Assembly: GCA_949128115.1 (NCBI GenBank)
Contig: OX421964.1
Location: forward strand, 43,998,601 to 44,062,600
Source: Anaspis maculata
Taxonomy: Eukaryota > Arthropoda > Insecta > Coleoptera > Scraptiidae
Reading direction: 5' to 3'
Length of the DNA stretch: 64,000 nucleotides
The notes below the pieces were generated by a model. That model saw only the letters and a program-made list of their open reading frames with translations. It was not told the origin of the DNA and did not search any database. The first letter of the stretch is position 1, and every line of letters begins with the position of its first letter. The translations under genes were made by a program, and so were the position numbers. Of this stretch, positions 23,610-35,225 are shown one piece after another.

Positions 23610-23970
23610 CGCAAACGGAAATAGAAATTCAACTCACCGCAGTCCATCGGCTCAAATCGAGTGAATAAGCAAGTAGTCCGGTGGATTAGCGCCTAAACTA
23701 TGCATTTTGTGATAAAGCGAAGGGCTTCTGGATTTACATTCTTGAGATTGAACTTGACAATTCCAGAAATGGCGCCAACGAGTTTGGTGTGGCAGGTGAC
23801 CTCAGGAGCCATCCAGAGCTGTAAAAGAACCAAAATCTTTCATGTTCCTCGAAGGCACCCAAATACATCATACTTCGATGCGCTGATAGCCTATGGGGAG
23901 GAATTGACAAAATATGTCGATGCCAATCACGTAAGGGGGCTGAGGAGAAGGCATGTTTGTCTTTGAAGGC
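23610..23970 (+). repeat. THAP-related repeat, inverted partner
   Basis: TAGTCCGGTGGATTAGCGCC followed by GCATTTTGTGATAAAGCGAAG is the inverted counterpart of 25755-26005. Both encode, in mirrored frames, MHFVIK.RASGFT.LR.NLTIPE and then APTSLVWQ.TSGAI. The conserved frame in both arms could reflect coding descent or simply recent duplication. The 1.8-kb spacer holds unrelated DNA. The family of the peptide is not recognised. Confidence 0.5.
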
Positions 23971-25054
23971 GATTTATGGTTTTCATCAATCCTGAATGAA
24001 AATGAAGAAATTTGGTATCATTTTCGACTAAAATCGACGTTCTGAGTTCAAAAAAAGTGTTCAAATTACGTTCGGATCATGTTTGAACAAGTTTGTCTGA
24101 AAAAACACGCTTTTTTGATATTCAACTTTAACCTCATGGTTTCCACTCCTCACCATGGGCATTCCATTTATACTTGCATATTCAGATACTTTCAACTTTT
24201 CTTCGACTGAAAACAATACATCAGATATGCTTCTCATCTTTACAAGCTCATAGAAGTGTCTGGTCGCGAGGGCGGTTTTGCGTCAACACGGCACCTGATC
24301 AGTGACGCATGCTTCAATTTAAAAACGTGTTGCGTCATTAATAAAGGCTCTATTGTACGGTTTTGAACTTTGTCTTGCAGAGGAAGAATTGTTCCTCCTT
24401 GTAAAAGCAACAAACATGATATCGGAGCTGTATCGCATGCACAATATGACTTTTTGTGTGAGAGTGCGTTAATTACAGTGCTCAAAGTTGACATAAAATA
24501 ACTTTCGGAACAAATCCTTCTAATCATCTTGTAAAAACAAAAAACATATCCAGTGTATGCTCTCCATCAATAAGAGACCTGAAACTAATACAATATATAA
24601 CAATTTCCATTCCAAATGTCTTCTAAACTCAATAAGCCTGCATTAAAAACTTTGATATTTTCCCTGATTTTTTTTTCGAATCGAAATACCGAGTAATGCG
24701 ATTCAAGGATACATCGATACTTCATTTTGGGTTAGGGCAACGAATTTTTTCACGTGTAAACCTTATACCAATTGGCATGATTTGACCCGCAGAACTTGAA
24801 ATTTCGTCGATAAGGAGGCGAATGGGGGCCCTTTAAACTTTGAAGATGCAATAACTTTCACAAAACGACCATTGAGTATCGTCATGTGCAATTGCAATTG
24901 CAATTGTCGTCGTGTTCGTTCCATTCTCCAAACTTAAGAAAAACATTCTTTGGCTAAGGTTTACCTATTCTTTCCTTTTTGACAAGGAAACGATAAATTC
25001 ATGATGTTCTATTGAGTAACCAACCAAATCACATTCCGTGAGTATAATAGAAAA
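23971..25054. other. Spacer inside the composite element
   Basis: This is AT-rich DNA with a GCAATTGCAATTGCAATTGTC run at 24889-24909. No gene is recognised. Confidence 0.3.
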
Positions 25055-25335
25055 ATACCCATGGGCACATTTTGGAACACCCACGTGCACCATGGCATTG
25101 TTTACCATGGGGATGTGCCCAATGTACCCATGTGCACCATGAGGATGTGTTCAACATTCCCATGTGCATCATGAGGATGATGTGCTCAAAATACCCATGG
25201 GGATCTGCTCAACGTGCTCATGTGCGCCAACCATAGTCACATCCTCATGAATACATTGAACACATCCCCATGGTGCACATGGATATACGTTGAGCACATC
25301 CTCATAGTGCACATGACATGAGTCATCATCTCATC
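25055..25335. repeat. CCATGGGGATGTGCTCAAC minisatellite, partly inverted
   Basis: Units of roughly 20-45 bp with CCCATGTGCACCATGAGGATG and GTGCTCAACGTACCC-like words run first in one orientation (25055-25225) and then in the other (25225-25330), giving a loose palindrome. Confidence 0.7.
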
Positions 25336-25754
25336 CACATCAAATAGCACCCTCAAGGTATTAGGTATATGGTAATAGCCTACCTGGAGGCTGTCAACAA
25401 TCTGTAACACCCTGTACATGACAAGAGGCAGAAAATTATGGACAGGTTACTACGAGGGTTACTAGTATTTTGGAATCTTTATGAAAATTGACAATGGAAG
25501 GTTTTTTTTGAGATCACTGCAAAGAAAAAGGCCCCCCAAAAACGGGTTGTAATGTAGCGGAACACTCTGTATATTATGATATTAATAAATACTGATGAAC
25601 AAGAACAGAAATCAATATAAAAGTCTCGCAAAATGTGTAAAATGCTCACTGCTCTATCAAACTAAAATAAAAATCAACTCTTCCTCAAGAACAGGCCATC
25701 AACATGCTTGATTTCTATACTAGCTCCACAAGCAACACAAATAGGACTGCTTCT

Positions 25755-26010
25755 AACAAGAAAGGCTGCAATACGATACAAATTGATATTTGGTGGTCAT
25801 ATCCGAGCTTTTGAATATGGGCAACAAAATTTTTGTTCTTCCATCATTACGGATGGCTCCTGAGGTCGCTTGCCACACTAAACTCGTTGGCGCCAATTCT
25901 GGAATTGTCAAGTTGAATCTCAAGGACGTAAATCCAGAAGCCCTTTGCTTTATCACAAAATGCATAGTTAAGGCATTTTTTGGCGCTAATCCACCGGACT
26001 AAAGCCAAGA
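25755..26010 (-). repeat. THAP-related repeat, inverted partner (right)
   Basis: This is the inverted counterpart of 23690-23840, ending in GGCGCTAATCCACCGGACTA. It joins directly to copy B at 26030, as the same pieces do at 187-245 and 1060 in copy A. Confidence 0.5.
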
Positions 26011-26029
26011 ACAGTACCGGGTTGCCACA

Positions 26030-26735
26030 TGGACGTCAAGAAACAGTCAACGAAAGAGTCACAGTCAAAAAAAAATCAAACAATCAACTTCAATACTTCT
26101 GTTTGCTCTAAACATTGCTGCTGCACGAAGAAATGTAAATAATTGGGTTTAAGCAGGAACCAGAGTTTCCAGATGTCGTAGTGCGGACGTGGTCCAATAT
26201 TTTTGTCAAAAATATACCGATTGTTTGCAGACCTGTGTCAGGTTCCCGCTTGTGTCAACCTGACGAGGACAAGAAGACTCACTTCACTCAAGTTATTTAA
26301 AGAACACCACCTTAATCGGAATTTTGCCTTGGTACATTGGAATGGTATCTGGCTGCAGCATGTTGTCTGAATCTTTTTTTTTATTATCCAGAAATACTTT
26401 GTTTTGCAGCTATTGACCAAAAGCCTTATCGATCGATCTGATTTTGTAGAAGTTGCGATCTGAGAAGGTGCAGCTCTTTTTTGGAGAAGTAGAAATGAAG
26501 ATGTTGGAGCAGCCCTTGCAAAAAAACTATACTTGGACGGAACTTTCGCATGGGAACCGGAAAAACAGTAGAGACATACAGAGTCTGAAGGAGATGACAT
26601 GTGGATATATAATCACAAGACATGACCATAATTCGACGTGGCACCTCTCTGGCATCGCTTTCTTGTCCTCTGATGCAAAATTGATAGATTCATAGTGAAC
26701 TGCCACCACAAACCGGAAATCAAATTGTCTCCTGC
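26030..26735 (-). pseudogene. THAP-related repeat, copy B
   Basis: This is the minus-strand counterpart of copy A (370-1075). Reading on the minus strand near 26545-26490, FFCKGCSNIFIS gives the same CxxxC-type start as copies A and C. Further on, a frame reads DSDNMLQPDTIPMYQGKI (about 26390-26340), which resembles the carboxyl half of THAP fingers after the C-x2-H pair. Stops interrupt every frame, and minus-strand ORFs at 26238-26600 and 26426-26644 lie in other frames. The gene is dead. THAP identity is inferred from the short motifs and from homology between the three copies. Confidence 0.4.
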
Positions 26736-27394
26736 TGATATACAGGGTGTTTCAGCGATGAGAGCAAAAAATTCAACTGTAAGTAGATCTAATCAAAATA
26801 TGACGAAAACCTATATACCATTTTGCAAAGTTCGCTCTATGAAATTACGCAACACAGCCGCAGACGCAACGCAGGTTTCTGATTGGCTCGCAAGCCTTTC
26901 GCGTCATTGCGATAGCTTTGCGAATACCTTGCGAGCCAATCAGAAACGTTGCGGTCTGCGTTGCGGTTGCGTTGCGAATTTTCGTAGAGCGGGCATAATG
27001 ACTAAGATACAGCCCTTCGAAGTTCACTTTTTCGGATTTCAAAAATTTGTATCTTCAACAAATTTAGCTTTAATTCAGCATAAGCTGGTTTGTCGTAATT
27101 ATCTATCAACCTGCCAAATTTTGAAAAAATCCAATCAGTGGTGTAGAAGTTATAAGGGGTCACCTTAACCTATTAGTGGGCAAAGTTATTTTTTTCAAAA
27201 AATATATGTTGTTCTATCATATTAAGGTAAAAGAGTCTTAGAAAAACACAGCAGAGGCAAAATTTTGAAAATCAATTCATAGGTTTTTTGTATTATGGGC
27301 GTCCCTTATAAGGGACGCTGCTCATTGTGGATTAAGTTAGTGGCAAGTGAAAAAAATATACAACTGTAGAATGAAGAAGAATATTTATTGAATA

Positions 27395-27735
27395 ATATCA
27401 GTTATAATATATGGGGTAACAGCAATAATCTATTTGGTCCTTTATTATCCTTGAAGCACTGCTTGGGGTGCAACTGCTCAAACCTCCATGTTCTCTGGAA
27501 TTCTTGTTGAGCTTCTCGATGAGGAGCCTAATTTTGGGAAGCCAATTCTCTCTGAATTGAAATGAATATATTAAAAAAAAAATCAAATCTTTTTAGCCGC
27601 ATCCTGTTCTGCACTATTTTCTGGACGTCATCTTCGCTGGACCAAAACAGCCTTCTGTTGGGATATTTCCTATACCCCAATAGAAGAAGAATTCCTAAAA
27701 ATACATATAACTCATTTAGAGTCAAGTCCAAGTTG
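27395..27735 (-). pseudogene. piggyBac transposase fragment (DDE_Tnp_1_7 start)
   Basis: The minus-strand frame 27731-27528 reads LNELYVFLGILLLLGYRKYP then a tryptophan-containing FWSSEDDVQKIVQNRM segment. This matches the early part of the piggyBac transposase domain, where a Leu-rich helix (EL..FLG..L..G) is followed by a YW/FWS..D motif. A second frame (27586-27398) continues with LLIEKLNKNSREHGG after a frame change. None of the catalytic aspartates normally found later in the domain is present. The fragment covers well under a third of a typical transposase of about 500-600 residues. Confidence 0.8.
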
Positions 27736-28079
27736 TCGTTTCTTTGTTGAGCATGTCTGTTATTCTCTTTATAATCAAGCTGAGCAGCTTTTCATTGAAA
27801 AAAGTTTGAAATATTCAACTGGAGACTAGAGGCATTAGAGCTGGTCCAAAGATGGTAGTTTGGGATCACATTCTATCCATATGTCATCATCTGGGACTTC
27901 CGTAGGATTCTGTAGCCATTTTATTTTCACAAGATTCATCTGTGTTGTTAGTTACAAAGAGAAAAACCAGGGGAGAAGTATAGATAGGAAAAATATGTAT
28001 TTCGATTTTATTGTTAGGCTACCTTCTGGGCGCTCTTGTAGCTCAGATTATGGCAATAAGTCTTCATTGTCATAGTCAT

Positions 28080-28295
28080 TATCATAATCATCTTTTTCTT
28101 CTTCTTTGTTTATCAATCCCACAAGGCTGATTCACAATACCGCGTGGTAAGTGGTTGATATTTCCAACATGTTCATCGTCGCAATGATCACTATCAATGG
28201 GTGGCAGAATAAAAATTTGATCAGGAGGTACCACATCGTCATCATCTATGATGTCCAGCAGTTATGCGAGTGTCAACCTGCGAAAATGTAGACTT
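28080..28295 (-). pseudogene. piggyBac transposase amino-terminal fragment
   Basis: The minus-strand frame contains a run of Asp residues, VVPPDQIFILPP, and DEHVGNINHLPRGIVN. Acidic residues with a NIN.LPR.I. motif are characteristic of the amino-terminal region of piggyBac-derived proteins. An in-frame TAA precedes the acidic run, and a TGA follows a basic RRRKR stretch. The order (amino piece at higher coordinates, catalytic start at lower) agrees with one minus-strand transposase gene. Confidence 0.7.
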
Positions 28296-29519
28296 CAAAT
28301 AGTAGTCATAGTGGGCCGCGTCCCTTATAAGAGACATCACATTATTCCTAATATTTTGTTAAAACTGTACTTTTAAATCACTGTCCAATCAACCGAATCT
28401 ATCCACTTTAGTTATTTTCAAGTAATTCATATGAAAAAACCGCCAAAAGTAGTATGAGATTACCCTATAAAGCAAGATACTCACCCTCCACGTTGCGAGG
28501 AATAAAGTTCAGAATCCATTTTATTGCTGAAACACCAGTTACACTTTTTTACAACAAACAACCGCTGAAAACACTTGCCACAAGTCTGGACAATGATATT
28601 CGGAGGCGTGCGCTCTGATAAGCCCCTATTTATTGAAGTTATCAAAACAAATGGCGTCGTCCCTTTAAAGGGACGTTGTCCACTAATAGGTTAAGTCAAC
28701 TTTTCTTTGGATGCTTCTAAATTATTGACTCTCATAACTCCTACACCACTGGTTGGATTTTTTCAAAATTGCAGGTCGGTAGATAGCTCCGACAAATCAG
28801 TCTATGCTGAATTTAAATTATTTTGGTCGAAACGTCACTGAGTTACAAATTTTTGAAATCCAAAAAAAGTCAACTTTGAAAGGCTGTATCTTCGTTATTA
28901 GGCTAAACTTTGCAAAATGGTATACAGGTTTCCGTCATATTTTGACGTGATCTACCTACAGTTGAATTTTTTGCTATCATCGCTGAAGCACCTGGTATAA
29001 TTCATAATACAACAGAAAATATGTTTCATGGAGTTGTTTTGTTTTCTCTGATTCTTAATCATGACTAGTAAATATTCATGCACTGTAGACTGCCTATCAG
29101 ACACAGCCTGACAACAACAGTCAATGCGTAATGACATGATGGCCTGCCAAGTGCGCAAGCGCAGAACAGGTCTATTACTTCATTATTCTTCCAATTTAAA
29201 CCCCCAAATTCCCAGATTTTTCCCAGAAAAAAGTAGGGACTTTTGGAACGAGATATTTCATGTCGTCTATAGTGATCTCGGTACTGTGGTCTTAACAAAT
29301 AAAAGAAAAATCTCAAGAAAAATAGTATAAGAATCCACTGCAATCATTTTCATTCCAAGTAGATATAGTTTTCAATAGCATTTTGTCATAGCGTTCACCC
29401 TTATTTATAAAAAAAAAATGTTATTTTATGTTGTCACTCTGTAAGAAATCTCCAAGCAAATCACACATCTAGTGGACAATAGAAACTGTCAACGAAGAGG
29501 AATATATCTGATTTTTTTA

Positions 29520-29680
29520 ATTTTTCGTTTCAAGAGTTTAATCAAGACTTTTGATCTTGACAGCCCTGCTCTTGTCTTGTCTAGAAATCTCAAGACACGA
29601 GTTTCTAGAGGTCTTGTCTTAGTCTTGATGTCTTTTCAAGACAAGAGTCTAGAAAGTCTAACTCTAGACAGCAACACTAA
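29520..29680. repeat. Right arm of the composite foldback
   Basis: TCTTGTCTTG, TCAAGACAAGAG and TCTAGA words mirror those at 22815-22945, and the arm ends in GCAACACTA. Confidence 0.75.
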
Positions 29681-29689
29681 ACCGAACCA

Positions 29690-30190
29690 TCAGATTTTGT
29701 CCAGATGCGAATGTTTTCAGGATTTGGCCGATTTTTGCTCAATTTAATTAAGTTTCGGACTAATGAGACAGAGCTGAGAACCTTTGTATTGTATTGGCAT
29801 CTATTTGGGCAAAGGGAAACAAAACACAAACGGCTCAATCTGAGGTAGGTATAATAGTGTTTGGTGGTTCCTCAAAAAAGTAGTTTTCATTTCCTACGGA
29901 GTCGGGCATTTCTCGCTACAACCAGCACTCGCAATCGCCTGGCCAAAATTATCTGGGAGAATCTCGAGCACGAGTGATATTTTGATGATTATTACAAAAA
30001 TAAGTCCAAAGTGACAGCTGTCATATTTTGTTTTGTTTACATCTATTTTATTCCGTTGCTATTGACAGTGAGATTTAGATATGTGAATATTATCCTTGTA
30101 GGTCTATCAATCAAGGGCGTTGTATGTAATACTTAATCAATGAATTCAATAAATATTGATAAATATTAATAAATAAATATTGTATATGAA
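29690..30190. repeat. Dispersed repeat pieces shared with 53265-53430
   Basis: CCTACGGAGTCGGGCA, GCAATCGC.TGGCCAAAATTATC and, separately, TTGACAGTGAGATT..ATA.GT.AATATTATCCTT and ATCAAGGGC.TTGTATGT also occur at 53265-53430, with one part inverted relative to the other. The mobile-element type is unknown. Confidence 0.5.
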
Positions 30191-31600
30191 TTCAATAAAT
30201 ATACAATCAGGATTGCCAGGATACTATAGAATATTAGTGGTGTTATTCTATGGATGAGCTGATGCGCTCAAAAAATTGTTATTATGTTCCAGAAGTTAAC
30301 GTTCGCAGTTATGAAATCATTCGGTTTCACCATGCATCAATCAATAAGTATAAGTATTAGCGGGAATTCAACAACGACTGGAGGAATCCTCTAAGTATCT
30401 GTTCCAATAAGTGTAAAGCTATCGCAAAAATAACGCGTGGCATCCCCTATTGAGTATAGGTAAACACTTTGCCTCTCAGCATGATGGGTTTAATTTTGTA
30501 TTTGCACTACTAAGAGGTCTTAAAGTGCTTATTACTCACACTCAATTTCAAAGCGTTTTGCGCCAAAACAATATGTTTTGCCTTGCTTGATTAGTAAGAT
30601 TGTAAAAAAAAGTAAATTAGCCGAAATTAAGCTATTATTTGAGCTTAATTAGATTTGCGTGCGCTTATTAGGCGTGAAACTATGCTCGTGGTGGGCTAGC
30701 CTGAAAAAGCAGGAAATTTCAGCAGGTGATCAATACGTAAAAAATTGTGTAGTGTGTACCTCCTCGGGCACCGATTATAGGCAGTTAATTGTTCGACTTT
30801 GAGACCTGAATCGAGACCTGCGAGAGAAAAAAATTAATAATTCGACATGCAACCGCGCTGGTGGACGTTGTAAATCACGATTGTGTCAGAAAATTTCATC
30901 TTTGACGGCCTTGGATGTCGCCGAAAATCGTCAATAAATAAATCACTGTATATTGTTTTTCTCCAAGAGCCGAGAGCCCAAGCGTTAATTACGTAATGAC
31001 ATGCCCGTGCTGGCCAATAATTACATCACTTAACTTGCAGCGATATGCCATGAGCCGAGGGTTTCCATCACAAGCGATTTTCCTGAAACCATCATCGAGA
31101 GTTATTTGAAGACTTTTAATTAACCGTCATGAGATACCGGCGCTTGGCTATGAATGGCTATAATAACAATAAAGTTGGAGAAAAGATGTAAGGTGGAAAT
31201 AAATAAGTAGGTATACATATAAAAAAAAGGTCGTGAGCAATCCGTTCATGGCTGTATGGGTGATGCGCACCTTTATTTCCATTTCGATGACGATGTGGGC
31301 AAAAATTGCCGCCGTCGCGATAAAATTTTAGTGCAGGCAGATGATAATTATTCTGATTGATCTGTGTACAACGCGCCATCGCCTGTAATTACGTATCAAT
31401 AACGATCGGAGTTACCTTCGGACGGTTTTCCTCCGCGTCTAATTTCGACGAGCAGCCCGAGCACGTGCACAATTTATAGACGTGTTTATAACATTGGCAA
31501 AAGTTACAACATTCGAAGAAATCTCCGCGCGACGATCAATCGAGGTATTCTTCGGGTGACGTCACGTCATCAGCGCTACCTAGCCTACAGCTACAGCCGG
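30191..31600. promoter_or_regulatory. TAATTA-rich unique island, possible regulatory DNA
   Basis: The sequence is non-repetitive and contains many homeodomain-type cores (TTAATTA, TAATTAC, AATTAAG) and complex CpG-bearing words between 30500 and 31550. No gene fits. In insect genomes such DNA between transposon clusters is often cis-regulatory. This is inference from composition only. Confidence 0.25.
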
Positions 31601-32519
31601 TGTGGAATTCCATCATCGTGCTTTTGGGCGAGCCATTCCCGAAAAATTGCAAGTTCGAAAATTCCAGCGACAAAAATAATGTTGGCTTGTTCGATTTCTT
31701 GGAAACTTTGGTTATGTCTAATGCCTATACATAGCGGCAATTCTCAAATTGTTTTTTTCTTCGGTGCAATGCGGGGAAACTGTTGAAACTGGATTCCAGC
31801 AGAAAACCCACTGTTTTGTTGCTGATAACAACGTTTCTGTTTTCTCTCTTCAGCTGTTTAGTTACCCCGAGGCGGGATTAGTCCTTTCATGGTTAGCAAC
31901 GTTGATGCCTAATAAAGCAATGATTAATTAGAACTGCTTTTTTTCTGTTGTTTATAAAATTCTCGTGTCACTATTACTTCTTTGGTGCAAATAATTAATT
32001 AACTGGTCCGAGATTTACAGGTGGTTCCTTTGCTAAGTAGGTAACACTTCTCAATCAGGGTCGGCGGATTGAGGCATTAAGAATGCCTATAGCATGCAGT
32101 GATTTAAATTTAGCTATAGGTCTCTAAGTTCGACGTTGAATCTCTCTGGTTCTTGGTGTGATCCAAGGTCATTCTTCATTCTGTCAACAATCTCATGCAA
32201 CCGTTCTCAAGTCTCGTTTCACATATTTTGGCACATCATTACATCAAAGATTTCAATGCGACGAGATACCCGATGTTTTTTTTTGCCACTGACTCGGTAG
32301 AAGCAGGGGACTGTCAAAAATACTTAACCCAGTGGCAAAAATAATCCGTCCGTTTGGACGTCTGTTCGTCTGTCCGTCACAGCTATTCCTGACGGAAGGA
32401 TTTTCCTGAAAATTTCTGAAAAACTGAACTTCAAGAGGTCGTATCTTTCTTAGAAGGCACAACGTGAATTCGTTCTTACCGAAAACTTCATATCTTTGAA
32501 AGCTGAATTCAAGGATATA
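31601..32519. other. Unique DNA without recognised genes
   Basis: Two overlapping short frames (31556-31786 and 31749-31931) are not convincing. A short GTCC/GTCT cluster at 32345-32380 is adjacent to the next foldback element. Confidence 0.3.
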
Positions 32520-32988
32520 CAGGGTGTTTCAGCAATGGTAGCAAAAATTCAGCTGTGGGTAAATCTTGTCAAAATATGGCGAAAACCATGTACCACTTTG
32601 CAAAGTTCGGCCTGGTGACGAAGATACAGCCCTTCAAAATTCACTTTTTTCGGATTTCAAAAAATTGGGGGGTCAATAATTTAGAAGCATGCGGACAAAA
32701 ATTTGACTCAAGGTGACCCTTCATAACTTCTACGCCACTGATTGGATTCATTCAAAATTTGGCATGTTCATAGATAATTCTGACAAATCAGCTTATGATA
32801 AATAAGGGCCAATATTGTCTCACCGTTCCTAAGTTACAAATTTTTGAAATCCGAAAAAAGTGAACTTCGAAGAGCTGTATTTTAGTAACTAGGCCGAACT
32901 TTGCAAAGTGGTATGAAGGTTTTCGTCATTATTTTGACGAGGATCTACCCATAGTTAAATTTTTTGCTATCACCGCTGAAACAGCCTG
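32520..32988. mobile_element. TA-flanked CAGGGTGTTTCAG foldback, copy 3
   Basis: TA flanks CAGGGTGTTTCAGCAATGG at the left and GCTGAAACAGCCTG at the right. The arms pair through ACCACTTTGCAAAGTTCGGCC and its inverse. A near palindrome of about 470 bp results. Confidence 0.85.
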
Positions 32989-33900
32989 TATAGGTACTTT
33001 GGTACCTATATTATTCAACAAGCTGGTAATGATTCCTTCTTACTCATGAGGATGCAGTTTGCCAACACGAGCCTTGGCGAGTGTTGTGAAGCATCCGGAT
33101 GAGTAATAGCCGTTACCCGCGAGTAGAATACTATGGGTAATGGTACTAATGGTAGAAAAAAGTGGCTTCTCGAGTCAAAAGACTTTATTGGGCACATATA
33201 GATTCTTTTTAACACTTTTCTATCACAGCTAAGCATTTCTCTAAGCCGCTTTGGGCTTTGAGACGCGAATGCCGAGACACCTACTCAGTTAATTTTATTC
33301 CTAAACTTTGCATTTCGCACAAATGCAACACAGCCATCTGATGCTCACAGGCTTTGAGCTTTGAAGGTAGCCAAATCGAAGCCTTTGGCGTACCATCATC
33401 ATTTTGTTGCTGTATACCTATGTGTGTGTCTCTATTCACAGTCCATTTTGATTGGAACATACGAGGCAAGCATAAAACCACCGCAGGAGGTAGGTATGTA
33501 TTTTATTTTGACAACCTCTCCATATCCCACTAATTGAATAGTTATTTGGACTTCGGTTTTCAAATAATTAAACACTTCACATCAATTCAATCTCACAGGA
33601 TAAATAGCCAACAGATAACATGCTGCACACGCGAACCTCACCTCACCTCCAGCAGGTTTTTCCGTCGCCAGCAACTTAAGCATTCGCATCAGCCTGCCCC
33701 AACAGGTTTTCCCAATGCCAGGCATTTTCTCTATGACCAGCTTCCCCATCATCAAGATCATCATCGTCTAATTTCAAATATAAATAAAAGTCACTAGTGC
33801 CTCGAAAACCGATAAGTTTCCACGACGCTGGAAGTAAACAAACGCCAACATATTTCAGCTCCAGAGGAGTGTTCAAGGTCCAATCAAGGCAGTCAGGAAT
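32989..33900. other. Unique DNA without recognised genes
   Basis: Short frames overlap on both strands at 33534-33876 without any recognisable motif. CAGCAGGTTTTTCCG and CAACAGGTTTTCCC at 33649 and 33701 are a loose direct repeat. Confidence 0.25.
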
Positions 33901-34640
33901 TTCATAAAACGTTTTCGTTAACGGTTTAAGAATTATATGATATTACGAAATGGTCTTAATGAGATTAACGTTGACAGTGGCACAGTGCGTAGGATACCAA
34001 TAATTGGGTCATGCATGCACACAATATTTTTGCCCATATGCAACAATAAGAAGGGTGGTTGCAAAATCTTCAAGAGGCCGGAAGCAACATCAAGAGGGAA
34101 ATTAAAGTCCAATTAAAATTTCGTTAGTGGATACACACTCTTAATTAGCCACATGAATTATTATGATAAGTTTCGTGTATGGTGCTAAACGTACCGTAAA
34201 TTAATTATTGTGTTTTACGGTAAATTACTAAATTAATACGAGGAAGGTCCGGCCAAATAAACGATTTTAATTGCTTGGGTTACCTGGGTGGACTCTCGCG
34301 CGCCGCGGTTGGATTACATTATGTCGGGGAATATAACGGAAAGCTGTAACGCCTGTTGTTGTGTGTATGTAACTTTTTCTAATCAGCGACCATATCTAAT
34401 TAGCGTTGTCGAAAATTTTTATAATAATTAGAACCCATCCGTGCAACATCGCGATATCGAGCAAAACCCAGCCGCAATAGCACAATATGTCAAGAGCGAG
34501 AAACTCATAAATAATGCATGAACGCATTGAGGTTGTTAAGGAGGAGCTGGTGTACGAATTCAATTAGAAAATGCTTCCTGAACTTTCCGAAAATTCCGTT
34601 CAATTATTTTTATATGGAAACAATTAGGTAGGTAGGTAGT
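33901..34640. promoter_or_regulatory. Unique island with TAATTA and GATA-type words
   Basis: There are many ATTAATTA and TAATTAG cores with CTCGCGCGCCGCGG near 34296. The stretch is free of the repeats seen elsewhere in the window. It is a candidate cis-regulatory module, by composition only. Confidence 0.25.
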
Positions 34641-35119
34641 GCAAAACGTCATCGAAACTGAGGAAAAATCGTTGTCAAGACTGCTGCGGGGTCTTCCATA
34701 CCAATTATATTATTCCTTGCAATTTTTTTCCATGAGACAACTCAATAGCCACTGGATCCTAAACTTTGACTTCCAAATTTGAAACAAAAAGTGTGACACA
34801 TACAAGCCAGTACGGCAATAGAAATTGTTAGAAACTAAAAATTCTAAATCCTTTCCTTAAACAACTCTTTCCAGTTCTGACAGAGCTTAAATGGCATGAA
34901 CTTTGTCAAGGTGAATTTAGGTGTCTAATAAACTTGGCAAGACTTCGAGCAGCAAGCGTAGTGGCGCTTTTACGGCGCATCCACCAATGGTGCAGGTTTG
35001 TAGTCTGATCGCATGTTGGAGTCTTTCATACTACAAAACAGATTCAATTTTTAATGTATAGAGCTTTGCAGTCAGAATTCAATGATCAATCTATAAATCC
35101 TCCTTTACAATGTGGTGCA

Positions 35120-35225
35120 TGCGACACCTATATAAGCTAACCTGTTTCGATATCTTCCCCAGTCATTGTTTTTACTTCCTCTCTATCCTCTATCTATCCA
35201 CCAGTATGGAAGGCAGAATGACAGA
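35120..35225 (+). promoter_or_regulatory. Possible TATA-type core promoter
   Basis: CCTATATAAG (35128-35137) lies about 30 bp before CCAGTCA (35159-35165), which is an initiator-like word. An ATG at 35206 opens only a dozen codons. A second frame of 112 residues (35231-35569) starts just after but resembles nothing known. Spacing is right for a TATA and initiator pair, but such pairs occur by chance. Confidence 0.2.

Larger units (their letters stand above)
27169..28690 (-). mobile_element. piggyBac-family deletion derivative, 1,522 bp
   Basis: TTAA lies directly outside both ends (27165-27168 and 28691-28694). The ends are CCTATTAGTGGGCAA and its inverted copy TTGTCCACTAATAGG, with a single mismatch in the first 15 bases. 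Palindromic GTCCCTTATAAGGGAC or variants occur subterminally (27302, 28319, 28658). Transposase pieces on the minus strand (27390-27731 and 28080-28292) match the amino and early catalytic regions. The catalytic Asp-rich core and the Cys-rich tail are missing, so the copy cannot encode transposase. It inserted into the loop of the TA-flanked foldback. Confidence 0.92.
26743..28995. mobile_element. TA-flanked foldback, copy 2, split by a piggyBac derivative
   Basis: The left part is 26743-27168 (TA then CAGGGTGTTTCAGCGATG). The right part is 28695-28995, ending GCTGAAGCACCTGG then TA. The parts are inverted relatives of each other, with arms including ACCATTTTGCAAAG and CTTTGCAAAATGGTAT. Copy 4 at 62194 retains the undivided centre, with GTCAACTAAAGTCAAC where this copy has GTCACC, the insertion, then GTCAAC. 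Confidence 0.85.
22804..29680. mobile_element. 6.9-kb composite foldback element with target duplication
   Basis: The left end TAGTGTTGCCGTCTAGAC is mirrored at the right end by TCTAGACAGCAACACTA. The word ACCGAAC lies directly outside both ends (22797-22803 and 29681-29687), as expected for a 7-bp target-site duplication. The terminal arms (22815-22945 and 29525-29670) are built of CAAGAC/TCTTG words. Inside lie other elements: a TA-flanked foldback, an inverted pair of THAP-related sequence, a CCATGG minisatellite, and a second TA-flanked foldback split by a piggyBac derivative. Either these inserted into one old element, or the element carried some of them when it moved. No intact transposase is visible. 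Confidence 0.65.

Noticed and set aside
25055..25335. A CRISPR-like array of CCATG words
   Set aside because: Spacing is irregular and spacers resemble the repeats, so it is a minisatellite.
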